NCBI GenBank assembly: GCA_018970545.1
Contig: JAGWWC010000003.1
Coordinates: forward strand, 1-64,000
Length of the DNA stretch: 64,000 nt
Source: Betaproteobacteria bacterium
GTDB taxonomy: Bacteria > Pseudomonadota > Gammaproteobacteria > Burkholderiales > Burkholderiaceae_A
Direction of reading: 5' to 3'
The position numbers and the translations under genes were made by a program. Positions 52,881 to 61,728 of this stretch are shown here, piece after piece (the first letter of the stretch is position 1; each line of letters starts with the position of its first letter). The notes below the pieces were generated by a model. The model worked only from the letters and a program-made list of their open reading frames with translations. It did no database searches and was not told where the DNA came from.

Positions 52881-53571
52881 GGGAGATTCGCCACTCGACC
52901 GGCTGCCGATTAAACGTCAAGGCAATCCTGCGAATTTCCAACACGGGATCGCCCACCTTCAGACCGAGTAGCTTTCCCGTGGCTGCATTGACGCTTGCCG
53001 CGCGGACACGCTCATCGATACGGAGAACATTGACCGAAAAAGCATCCAAATACAGCCGGTACAGCGTATTCGGCCGATCGCGAACCAACTCCTCCGTCAT
53101 GCCCTTAAACCGTCGGGCTGCCAAGGTGATGGTATCCACGATCACCGGCCGGCCCTGCATGGAGAGCAGATTCTTGATTCTGATGACGTCGCTATGCACC
53201 GGAATTGCAAGCTTTTCTGCGGCAGTTCGGTCTGCCTTTGCAAAGCCAAACTGAAGCAACGAGATCTCAGGATAGCTGCGGGGGCCATCGTGGGGGCTGA
53301 TGTTGAAGAATTGAAAAAACTGACGGGGCCTGCTGTGACTCGCCACAAACGTGCCCAAGCCCTGGCGTCGCACCAACAGATGATCGGCCACCAGCGCATC
53401 AATGGCCTTGCGCAGGGTGCCAATTGAGACACCAAACCGATCGCAGAGCCGCTTCTCTGAGGGAATGGCCTCATCCGGCCGCCACTCCCCCCGCTCCAAT
53501 GCCTCCAACATCTGGCGCTGAACCGATTCATAAAGGGGCATCTCAGCCGCCAACGCATCCCAACCGTTCAT
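52831..53571 (-). CDS. GntR family transcriptional regulator (HutC/UTRA subfamily)
   Basis: LYESVQRQMLEALERGEWRPDEAIPSEKRLCDRFGVSIGTLRKAIDALVADHLLVRRQGLGTFV. Confidence 0.93.
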   Translation of the reverse strand: MNGWDALAAEMPLYESVQRQMLEALERGEWRPDEAIPSEKRLCDRFGVSIGTLRKAIDALVADHLLVRRQGLGTFVASHSRPRQFFQFFNISPHDGPRSYPEISLLQFGFAKADRTAAEKLAIPVHSDVIRIKNLLSMQGRPVIVDTITLAARRFKGMTEELVRDRPNTLYRLYLDAFSVNVLRIDERVRAASVNAATGKLLGLKVGDPVLEIRRIALTFNRQPVEWRISHVNTHHHEYVHRDVVE

Positions 53572-53603
53572 GGCCCCATCGTACCCAAACCCGCCAAGAG
53601 ATA

Positions 53604-53621
53604 CAACTCATATAGTTGACT
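53604..53621. promoter_or_regulatory. Operator-like CAACTCATATAGTTG overlapping -35 of slcC promoter
   Basis: Imperfect palindrome in gntR/slcC divergent region; TAGTTGAC shared with operators at 44511 and 45801. Confidence 0.55.
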
Positions 53622-53644
53622 GGCGGGACCGGGACCCGTAGCAT
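53616..53644 (+). promoter_or_regulatory. Promoter TTGACT-N17-TAGCAT for slcC operon
   Basis: -35 53616-53621, -10 53639-53644; same layout as the two other sulfonate promoters. Confidence 0.6.
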
Positions 53645-53679
53645 GATCCGATCAGGCCCTGTGCGGCGCGGAGCAGTCG

Positions 53680-54627
53680 ATGGCATCAGTCGTGATTACC
53701 GAATTTATGGACGCCCCAGCAGTTGCGGCCCTGTCCGCCCAACTGACGGTCACCTATGATCCCGGCCTCGTCGATCAGCCGGAGCGGCTGCGGGCCCTGC
53801 TCGTCTCGGCGGACGCCCTGATCGTGCGCAATCGCACCCAGGTCAACCGCGAACTGCTGGCATCGGCACCACAACTGCGGGCGGTCGGACGACTCGGTGT
53901 CGGGCTGGACAATATTGACGTGCCAGCCTGTGCAGAGCGGAGCATCACCGTCATTCCTGCGACCGGCGCCAATGCACAGGCAGTGGCCGAATACGTGCTG
54001 GCCACCACCCTCATGCTGATTCGTGGTGCTTACCAAACCACCGCCGCAGTCGCCAACGGCCAGTGGCCGAGGGCAGCGTTTTCCAATGGCCATGAGCTGC
54101 ACGGCAAAGTCATGGGGCTCGTTGGCTTTGGCACGATTGGGCGACGGGTCAGTGACCTGGTAAAGCCCTTTGGTATGCAGATCATGGCGTTTGATCCCGC
54201 ACTGCCTGCCGAACACGAGGCCTATCGGCTGCATCAGGTCGCCTGTTGCCCGGACCTGGAGCTGCTGCTGAGCAAGGCAGATGTTGTCAGCCTGCATGTG
54301 CCATTGACGCCATCAACGCGGCATTTATTCAACGCAAAACGGCTGGCACAGATGAAGCCCAACGCCGTATTGATCAATACGGCACGCGGCGGCATTGTGG
54401 ACGAGCGCGCCTTGATCGACGCGCTGCGCGAGGAGCAGCTCGCAGGCGCGGCGCTCGATGTCTTTGATCATGAGCCCCCGCTGGCGGGTCAGTTGCCTGC
54501 CGATCACCCCCGACTGATTCTGACGCCCCATATCGCCGGGCTGACGCAGGAATCCAATACACGCGTCTCCACGATGATTGCCGAACGAATTGCCGCCTTC
54601 TTCATCAACGCTACCCCGCCCGCATGA
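53680..54627 (+). CDS. slcC: D-isomer-specific 2-hydroxyacid dehydrogenase, candidate (S)-sulfolactate dehydrogenase
   Basis: GRLGVGLDNIDVPAC, GLVGFGTIGRRVSDLVKPFGMQIMAFDP, NTARGGIVDERALIDAL; paired with ComC-type gene. Confidence 0.8.
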   Translation: MASVVITEFMDAPAVAALSAQLTVTYDPGLVDQPERLRALLVSADALIVRNRTQVNRELLASAPQLRAVGRLGVGLDNIDVPACAERSITVIPATGANAQAVAEYVLATTLMLIRGAYQTTAAVANGQWPRAAFSNGHELHGKVMGLVGFGTIGRRVSDLVKPFGMQIMAFDPALPAEHEAYRLHQVACCPDLELLLSKADVVSLHVPLTPSTRHLFNAKRLAQMKPNAVLINTARGGIVDERALIDALREEQLAGAALDVFDHEPPLAGQLPADHPRLILTPHIAGLTQESNTRVSTMIAERIAAFFINATPPA

Positions 54628-55640
54628 GAGTTTCCATCGAAGAAGTCCGCCGCCTGTGCGCAAACGCATTCAGAGCTCACGGGGTGGCCCCCCATCAGGC
54701 CGAGCCCACGATTGATGCCTTGCTGCTCGCCGAGTCCCAAGGACTTGTCTCTCATGGACTCTCCCGTGTGCCGATGTATCTCGCCCATGTGCGGCACCAC
54801 CGTGTGGATGCAACAGCAGCACCCAAAATCAGAAAACGTTCTCCATCGGCCGTGCTCGTCGATGCGGGCAACGGTTTTGCTTTTCCTGCCTGCGCGACCG
54901 CGATCACTGCAGCAATCGAACAGGCCCACCAGACTGGAATCTCGATTGCCGCAGTCACCAACAGTCATCACTTTGGGGTTGCAGGCAATCATCTGCTCAA
55001 GATCGCAGAGGCGGAAATGGTCGGCTGGGCCATGGGAAACTCGCCTGCCGCCATGCCCGCCTGGGGCGGAAAACGCGCAATTTTCGGCACCAATCCGATC
55101 GCTGCGATTTTCCCTCGCCGTCAGACGGATCCTTTACTGATTGACTTGTCGTTGTCCGAAGTCGCGCGCGGCAAGATCATGGTTGCCGCAAAGGCAGGCA
55201 AGCCCATCCCAGAGGGCTGGGCTCTCGATGCCGCAGGTAATCCCACCACCGATGCGAAAGCCGCGTTGATGGGCATGATGCTGCCGATGGGGGGTGTGAA
55301 AGGAGCAATGCTCGCACTGATGGTGGAGTTGATGGTGACCGCGCTCACCGGCGCCCACTTTGGTGCCGAAGCGGATTCTTTTTTCGTCGACGATGGAAAC
55401 CGGCCCCAACTCGGACAAGTCTTTCTCGCCATTGATCCACGGGCGCTCGCCGGTGATGAAACGTATCACGCTCGATTTGCGGATTTGACCACCGCAATGC
55501 TGTCTGATCCTGAGGTTCGGCTGCCCGGTTCACGACGATTCGACCTCGCTCGGCAGGCTGCCAGAGATGGCTTGGAATGCTCAGAAGAGTGGATGGCGCA
55601 GGTTCGTGCGCTCGGCGAAGGCTCAGGCCAATCGTCATGA
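54624..55640 (+). CDS. comC: Ldh2/malate-lactate dehydrogenase family, candidate (R)-sulfolactate dehydrogenase
   Basis: SHGLSRVPMYLAHVR, TNSHHFGVAGNHLLKIAEAEMVGWAMGNSPAAMPAWGGKRAIFGTNPIA; ATGA overlap with slcC. Confidence 0.8.
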   Translation: MRVSIEEVRRLCANAFRAHGVAPHQAEPTIDALLLAESQGLVSHGLSRVPMYLAHVRHHRVDATAAPKIRKRSPSAVLVDAGNGFAFPACATAITAAIEQAHQTGISIAAVTNSHHFGVAGNHLLKIAEAEMVGWAMGNSPAAMPAWGGKRAIFGTNPIAAIFPRRQTDPLLIDLSLSEVARGKIMVAAKAGKPIPEGWALDAAGNPTTDAKAALMGMMLPMGGVKGAMLALMVELMVTALTGAHFGAEADSFFVDDGNRPQLGQVFLAIDPRALAGDETYHARFADLTTAMLSDPEVRLPGSRRFDLARQAARDGLECSEEWMAQVRALGEGSGQSS

Positions 55641-56452
55641 ATGTGGAGCATTGGCTGCCCGATATCTGCGAACTCGCCACGCAGGCCTCCCAGCTGGCGT
55701 TACAACGGTTTCGTGAAGGATCACGCCACATCGAAAAGGGGCCCGGCGACTGGGCCAGTGAGGCCGATCTTGAGGTTGAAGAGTTAATTCGCAGAGGATT
55801 GCATCACATTGCTCCCGGCACTCTGGTGCACGGCGAAGAGACTGGGCCGGTGGGTGCGAGCGCCAGCCGATTCATCTGGCACGTGGACCCCATTGATGGC
55901 AGTGCGAATTTTTTACGAGGAATACCGCATTTCGCGACCGTGCTCTCTCTGTCAGGGATTGATGAAGCGGGCCAAGAGCATATTCTGATGGGGGTGACAT
56001 CCGACCCCTGCCGCAGGGAATTATTTGTGGCCTCAGCCGCTCAGGCCACCACGCTCAATGGCGCTGATGTTCGCGTTTCAAATGTTTCTCAGGGGCTAAA
56101 AGCCTTGCTCGCAGTCGTTACGCCAAAGCCCAACAGCGCGCACGTCGATCATTTTGAAGCGTGGTTTTCTCGCCAACTGCGGTCCTTCGGAGGAGTGCGG
56201 CGCAGCGGTGCGATGGCCCTTGATCTGGCCTGGGTCGCCTGTGGGAGGCTCGATGCTTTCGGCGGTATTGATCTTGCGCCTTGGGATATTCGTGCCGGCC
56301 TGCTGCAGGTGATGCAATCGGGCGGCGTCGTTGAATCGAACACCCCGATTAGGTCATTCCCTAACCAGCCACCAACGCAGATGTGTTTAGTGGCAAATTC
56401 CGATTCACTCATCAAGCTTTTAATAGGAGACAACAATGGCCAATCAAACTAA
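55637..56452 (+). CDS. Inositol monophosphatase-family phosphatase
   Basis: VHGEETGPVG, WHVDPIDGSANFLRGIPHFATVLSL, APWDIRAGLLQVMQSGGVV; start ATG 55637 overlaps comC stop. Confidence 0.88.
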   Translation: MNVEHWLPDICELATQASQLALQRFREGSRHIEKGPGDWASEADLEVEELIRRGLHHIAPGTLVHGEETGPVGASASRFIWHVDPIDGSANFLRGIPHFATVLSLSGIDEAGQEHILMGVTSDPCRRELFVASAAQATTLNGADVRVSNVSQGLKALLAVVTPKPNSAHVDHFEAWFSRQLRSFGGVRRSGAMALDLAWVACGRLDAFGGIDLAPWDIRAGLLQVMQSGGVVESNTPIRSFPNQPPTQMCLVANSDSLIKLLIGDNNGQSN

Positions 56453-57440
56453 ACGGCACGCGAACCGATTTCTACTCGCAGCCCTGATGGGGTGCGTGAC
56501 CTTGGGCCTGACCGCCTATACGGCCCCTGCAAACGCACAGGCCTTTCCCAATAAGCCCGTGAGACTCATTGTTCCGTTTGTCGCCGGTGGCGCCACCGAC
56601 ATCGTGGCTCGGCTCGTCGCCCAAAAATTATCAGCCGCCTGGGGCCAGCCGGTTGTGGTTGAAAACCGTGGTGGTGCAGGCGGAAACATCGGGGCCGACG
56701 CGGTCGCGAAATCTCCTGCCGATGGCTACACGATTCTGGTGACCTCCGGGAGCATCGTGACGGTGAATCCCCACATGTACGCCAAGATGCCCTTTGATGC
56801 GAAAAAAGATCTCGCACCGATTACGAATCTTGCCAGCGGTCCCCAGGTCCTTGTGGTCCATCCGGCTGTGCCTGCGAAAAACGTCAAAGAATTGGTTGCA
56901 CTTGCAAAGAGCAAGCCCGGTCAATTGAATTTCGGCTCTGCTGGAATCGGTAGCCAGGTGCATATGGCAGGAGAAGCATTCGTCTATGCGGCTGGCATCG
57001 AGGCCCAACACATTCCTTATAAGGGTGAGGCTGTCGCGTTTACTGACCTGGCAGGCGGCCAGGTGCAATTCATGGTGGGCAATATCGCTGGCGCGACGGG
57101 CCATATTCAGTCGGGCCGAATTCGTGCGCTTGGTGTCACCAGCGCAAAACGCTCGCCACAGCTGCCTGATGTTCCCACCGTCGCGGAGGCGGGCCTTCCC
57201 GGCTTTGAAAATACGGGATGGTTCGGATTCATGGCGCCCGCGGGTACTCCCAAACCCATTATTGACAAGATCCATGCCGACACGGTGAAAGTCTTGACTG
57301 ACCAGGAGGTCAAAGATCGTCTCACCCAGCTGGGCATGGCACCCGTGGGGAACTCACCGGCGGACTTCGGCAAGGAAATCGCGGTGGAATATGAACGCTG
57401 GGGTAAGGTGGTATCGGCCCGAAAACTAACGGCCAATTAA
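56436..57440 (+). CDS. Tripartite tricarboxylate transporter (Bug/TctC) substrate-binding protein (SlcH-like position)
   Basis: FPNKPVRLIVPFVAGGATDIVARLVAQKLSAAWGQPVVVENRGGAGGNIGADAVAKSPADGYTIL. Confidence 0.92.
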   Translation: MANQTKRHANRFLLAALMGCVTLGLTAYTAPANAQAFPNKPVRLIVPFVAGGATDIVARLVAQKLSAAWGQPVVVENRGGAGGNIGADAVAKSPADGYTILVTSGSIVTVNPHMYAKMPFDAKKDLAPITNLASGPQVLVVHPAVPAKNVKELVALAKSKPGQLNFGSAGIGSQVHMAGEAFVYAAGIEAQHIPYKGEAVAFTDLAGGQVQFMVGNIAGATGHIQSGRIRALGVTSAKRSPQLPDVPTVAEAGLPGFENTGWFGFMAPAGTPKPIIDKIHADTVKVLTDQEVKDRLTQLGMAPVGNSPADFGKEIAVEYERWGKVVSARKLTAN

Positions 57441-57471
57441 TCAGATGCCCGACAGTGGGTGTGGTGGCCGA

Positions 57472-58320
57472 CTACACCCGCCCACGCCAGGGCACGAGCC
57501 GCCGCTCCAGCCACCGCATCATCAAGTCGAACACATAAGCAACGACGCCGATCACAATAATGCCCATGATCACGATATCAGTTCTCAAAAAGTTGGAAGC
57601 ATTGAGCACCATCTGCCCAAGTCCCACATTGGCTGCCACCATCTCAGCTGCGACGAGCGTCGTCCAGCCGAATCCGATCGCAATCCGCATGCCCACCAAA
57701 ATTTCAGGAAGGGCCGCCGGCAGAATCACATAACGCACGACTTGCTGATAATTTGCACCCATCGAGTAGGCCGCGTGAATCTGCTCTGAGGTGGCGCTTC
57801 GAATGCCAGAGCGGGCCGCCATGGCAAGAGGCGCGAAGCAGGCCAGATAAATCAGCAGTACTTTCGGAAGCTCATCAATCCCAAACCAAATGATGATCAG
57901 GGGAAGATAGGCCAGCGGTGGCAACGGCCGATAAAACTCAATCGGCGGATCGAAAATACCGCGCGCAACACGGCTCATCCCCATCGCGATCCCGACAGGA
58001 ACGGCGGTCAAGACTGCCGCCGCGAATGCTGCCCCCACCCGAAATAGGCTCATCAGAAAATGATCCAGGAGGGGCTTGTCGTTGGCGATCCCGGTCGCGT
58101 ATTCCCAGAACTGCTGAATGACCGCCTGAGGGGGTGGTAAAAATAGGGGCTTGATCCAGCCCAGACGAGTGACCCCATACCAGGCCAACAGCAGCACAGC
58201 AATCGTGATGACGCTGATCGAGAGGCTGGACCCCTCACCGAGCTCGCGAAATCGACTGGTCTTGGTCGGCTGGTCGGCAGTTTTGGCGGGGGAGTTCGGC
58301 TTATTCATGAGCCGGCTCAC
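57472..58320 (-). CDS. ABC transporter permease (NitT/TauT type)
   Basis: [60 protein letters not shown]. Confidence 0.93.
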   Translation of the reverse strand: MSRLMNKPNSPAKTADQPTKTSRFRELGEGSSLSISVITIAVLLLAWYGVTRLGWIKPLFLPPPQAVIQQFWEYATGIANDKPLLDHFLMSLFRVGAAFAAAVLTAVPVGIAMGMSRVARGIFDPPIEFYRPLPPLAYLPLIIIWFGIDELPKVLLIYLACFAPLAMAARSGIRSATSEQIHAAYSMGANYQQVVRYVILPAALPEILVGMRIAIGFGWTTLVAAEMVAANVGLGQMVLNASNFLRTDIVIMGIIVIGVVAYVFDLMMRWLERRLVPWRGRV

Positions 58321-59089
58321 GGTGATGAATCAACGCCAAGATCTCCTCACGCATCCGAATAAATTCGGTTCCAGACTTCACTTTGCGCGCGTCTTCGCCC
58401 GCAATAAACTCTCGAGAAAACGGAACATCGTCATACCGATGGGTAATTCTGCCTGGACTGGGCGACATCACAATCAGCCGTGTTCCCAAAAAAAGCGCCT
58501 CTTCAACAGAGTGCGTAATAAAAAAGACCATCTTGTTCGAAGCGGACCAGGCATGCAGCAGAATTTCTTGCACCTGCTCACGCGTGAATGCGTCTAAGGC
58601 ACCCATCGGCTCATCCATCAACAAGACTTTCGGGTCACTGGCCAGCGCTCTTGCAATGCCAACACGCTGCTGCATGCCCCCTGATAACTCATAGACCGCC
58701 CGATCGCCGTACTCTGCGAGCCCAACTAGTCCCAGCTTTTCGTCGGCCACACTGGCTTGTTTCGTCCGGCTCTCACCGCGCAACCGTAGCCCGAGTGACA
58801 CGTTGTCCCGCACATTTAACCAAGGCAGCAATGCATGCTTCTGAAACACTACACCGCGATCGGCGCCCGGCCCAGTAATGGGTTGGCCATCCAAAAAAAT
58901 TTGGCCGGTTGACGGCGGTAAAAAGCCGGCGATGCAGTTTAAGAGCGTGGTTTTGCCGCAGCCGGACGCTCCGAGTGCCACCAGAAAATCGCCATCTCGG
59001 CAGGTCAGGTCCACCGGCGCAAGTGCCTGAATCAACCCCGCCTTGGCGGCGTAGTTGACAGACAGTGCTTTTATTTCAAGCAACGGCAT
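58301..59089 (-). CDS. ABC transporter ATP-binding protein (taurine/NitT type)
   Basis: [74 protein letters not shown]. Confidence 0.94.
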   Translation of the reverse strand: MPLLEIKALSVNYAAKAGLIQALAPVDLTCRDGDFLVALGASGCGKTTLLNCIAGFLPPSTGQIFLDGQPITGPGADRGVVFQKHALLPWLNVRDNVSLGLRLRGESRTKQASVADEKLGLVGLAEYGDRAVYELSGGMQQRVGIARALASDPKVLLMDEPMGALDAFTREQVQEILLHAWSASNKMVFFITHSVEEALFLGTRLIVMSPSPGRITHRYDDVPFSREFIAGEDARKVKSGTEFIRMREEILALIHHREPAHE

Positions 59090-59095
59090 GCATGA

Positions 59096-59126
59096 AAAAG
59101 GGCAGCCCTTTACGGGCCACCCTTTT
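59096..59126 (-). terminator. Intra-operon terminator/attenuator between SBP and ATPase
   Basis: Minus strand AAAAGGGTGGCCC-GTAAA-GGGCTGCCCTTTTT (two wobble pairs), 5-T run. Confidence 0.7.
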
Positions 59127-59166
59127 GATCATCTGAGGACCGATGGGAACACCAGATCAGTCAGAA

Positions 59167-60171
59167 TTATTTCGCCGCTGAGGCCTTTCTCACGTAGATG
59201 TCAGTGACGAAGGCGGCGTAATTGGGCTTGACTTCCTGGATTCGGCCCTGCTCCTTCAAAAAGACCGCGGTATTCGCCATTGCTTTGGCAGCGCCACCAC
59301 CGAGCCATGCGCCGGACGCCTGCTCCTGAAGTGTGGGGAACTTGTAGAGCTTCATGGCCGCCGGCACATCTTTCGCGTCGGCCTTTGTCCACTTCGCGAC
59401 CGCCTTTACTTGAGCAGATTCCGCGGTCCACTTCGCAGCGTTTTTACGATATTCATCATCATATTTCGCCAAAAGTCGGACCAAGGCCACCATGAAGGCT
59501 TCGTTTTCGGCGGCCCATTTTGCATTCACCACCAAGCCATCAAACGTGGGGAATCCTTTTGCGCCAATACTGGCAGAGCTGGCGATGGCCTTGCCGTTGC
59601 CTTTAATTTTTGAAAGAACGGGGTCCCAAATGAAGGCGGCATCAATGTCGCCACGCTCCCAGGCGGCAGCGATCTCGGGGGGGCGCAGATTCATCACATT
59701 GACGCTCTTCGCATCCAGTCCATCCATTTTCATGGCGGCCATCAGCTGATAGTGGGCGGTGGACACGAAGGGGGTTGCCACCTTCTTGCCTTTCAGGTCC
59801 TTAACGCTGTTAATTCCCGTGCCATTTCGTGCGATCAACGCTTCGGCATCCGCGATGTCGTCCAGAATCCAGAACAGCCGGATATCCTGGCCCTGGCTGG
59901 CGGCTGCAGTAATTGGGCTCGAGCCCGCTTCGCCGAGCTGCACATCCCCGCTCGCCATGGCCTTAATGACATCTCCGCCACCACCGAACATACGCCAATT
60001 AATCTTGTAGCCCGTGACTTTTTCAAGTTCACCCGACTCCATCAGCACCCGTAACGGCACCAGCATGTCCTGGTGGGCAAAGGTGACTTCCTTTTTCTGG
60101 GCGAAGGCCCCGCCCGAGACGGCCACCGAGGCGGCCGCCAGCAATGCCATAAGGCTTTTTCGAAATCTCAT
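59167..60171 (-). CDS. ABC transporter substrate-binding protein (taurine-type)
   Basis: Signal peptide; KVTGYKINWRMFGGGGDVIKAMASGDVQLGEAGSSPITAAASQGQDIRLFWILDDIADAEALIARNGTGI. Confidence 0.9.
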   Translation of the reverse strand: MRFRKSLMALLAAASVAVSGGAFAQKKEVTFAHQDMLVPLRVLMESGELEKVTGYKINWRMFGGGGDVIKAMASGDVQLGEAGSSPITAAASQGQDIRLFWILDDIADAEALIARNGTGINSVKDLKGKKVATPFVSTAHYQLMAAMKMDGLDAKSVNVMNLRPPEIAAAWERGDIDAAFIWDPVLSKIKGNGKAIASSASIGAKGFPTFDGLVVNAKWAAENEAFMVALVRLLAKYDDEYRKNAAKWTAESAQVKAVAKWTKADAKDVPAAMKLYKFPTLQEQASGAWLGGGAAKAMANTAVFLKEQGRIQEVKPNYAAFVTDIYVRKASAAK

Positions 60172-60372
60172 GTCGACTCCCTATGTTGAAATGGGCCTGC
60201 GGCACTGGCCGAGGCTATTTTTGTACTTCTGCTGACAGGATAGAGAGAATCTCCCCGTTTCACCACCCCCGCAGGACCGGCCCGAATCCTAGGGAAACTA
60301 CCGTTCCCAACGCCCAATTTCGGTGCGTCTTGGTACCATCTGACACTTACGATATCAACAAGGGAGCAGGTT

Positions 60373-61707
60373 GTGGGCCACTCGGATCCAGTGATCAATG
60401 TAGAAGCTCGGCAGAACTTTTGGATGCCGTTTTCTCCGAATAAAGAATTCAAAGCCGAGCCTCGGATGTTTGTTCGCGGCGAAGGCATGTACCTCTATAA
60501 GCCCAACGGCGACAAAGTCATTGACGCCTCGGCGGGATTATTTTGCGTTGCGGCAGGGCACTGCCGACCCGAAATCGCACAGGCGGTATTTGAGCAGCTC
60601 AGTACGCTCGATTACACGATGCCATTCACCCGGGCCCACCCAAAGGCCTTTGAGCTCGCGGAACAGATCGCAAGCTACACGCCCGCAGACCTGAACCGGA
60701 TTTTCTTTTGTTGCTCTGGATCGGAGTCCGTTGACTCTGCGATGAAAATTGCTTTGGCGTATCACCGCGTGCGGGGCCAGGGTCACCGTCAATTGTTTGT
60801 CTCGCGTGAACGCGCCTACCATGGCGTGAACATGGGCGGTGTCGCCCTGTCGGGCATGGTGAATAACCGCCGAGCCTTTGGCCCTGGGATGGCGGGCGTT
60901 TATCACATGCGCCATACAGCGCTACCGGAGAATAAATTTGTGCGCGGCCAGCCCGAGAAAGGCGCCGAATTGGCCGAGGATCTTCTGCGGATTTGCAATC
61001 TGGTAGGTGGTGAAAATATCGCTGCAGTGTTTGTAGAGCCGGCCGCCGGATCATTTGGCTGCCTGCCGCCTCCACAAGGCTACTTAAATCGCCTCCGTGA
61101 AATCTGCGACCAGCAGGGCATCCTTCTGGTGTTTGATGAAGTGATCACGGGATGGGGCCGCATGGGCGCGGCCTTTGGTGCTCAAAAGTTTGGTGTGAAT
61201 CCCGACATTCTCACCATGGCCAAGGCAGTCACCAATGCCTCGCAGCCACTCGGAGCGGTTGCCGTTCGGCAGGACGTGTACGACACCATCACCAACTCGG
61301 GACCGGAAAAAGGCATTGAGTTCTTTCATGGCTACACCTATTCCGCCCACCCTGCGAGCTGCGCGGCTGGCCTGGCCATGATGGACATCTTCAGGAAAGA
61401 GCAACTGATTGAGCGGGCAGCGGCCATGTCAGATTACTTCCTGGATGGAATCTTCTCGCTCAAGGATATTCCCGGCCTTGTCGATATTCGCGGCGTTGGC
61501 ATGATGGCAGCGATCGAACTGGCACCCGGGGCTACGCCCGGTGCTCGCGGCCACGAAGCTCAGAAGGCCCTCTACGATGCGAATCTGAATCTCAAGGCCA
61601 CTGGAGACTCCATCATCTTTGGCCCTCCGTTTATTGCAGAAAAGCATCACATCGACGAAATCATCAACAAGACCCGCTCAGTGCTGACAGCAATGTCGAA
61701 AAAGTAA
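60373..61707 (+). CDS. Class III omega-amino acid:pyruvate aminotransferase (beta-alanine/taurine type)
   Basis: FWMPFSPNKEFKAEPRMFVRGEGMYLYKPNGDKVIDASAGLFCVAAGH; LLVFDEVITGWGRMGAAFGAQKFGVNPDILTMAKAVTNA (PLP Lys); GTG start. Confidence 0.9.
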   Translation: MGHSDPVINVEARQNFWMPFSPNKEFKAEPRMFVRGEGMYLYKPNGDKVIDASAGLFCVAAGHCRPEIAQAVFEQLSTLDYTMPFTRAHPKAFELAEQIASYTPADLNRIFFCCSGSESVDSAMKIALAYHRVRGQGHRQLFVSRERAYHGVNMGGVALSGMVNNRRAFGPGMAGVYHMRHTALPENKFVRGQPEKGAELAEDLLRICNLVGGENIAAVFVEPAAGSFGCLPPPQGYLNRLREICDQQGILLVFDEVITGWGRMGAAFGAQKFGVNPDILTMAKAVTNASQPLGAVAVRQDVYDTITNSGPEKGIEFFHGYTYSAHPASCAAGLAMMDIFRKEQLIERAAAMSDYFLDGIFSLKDIPGLVDIRGVGMMAAIELAPGATPGARGHEAQKALYDANLNLKATGDSIIFGPPFIAEKHHIDEIINKTRSVLTAMSKK

Positions 61708-61728
61708 TCGGTCTTTGGCGTGGCCGAC

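Noticed and set aside
53686-54297. 203-aa minus-strand ORF
   Set aside because: Antisense to slcC-type gene.
56631-57275. 214-aa minus-strand ORF
   Set aside because: Antisense to Bug SBP; composition typical of shadow ORFs.
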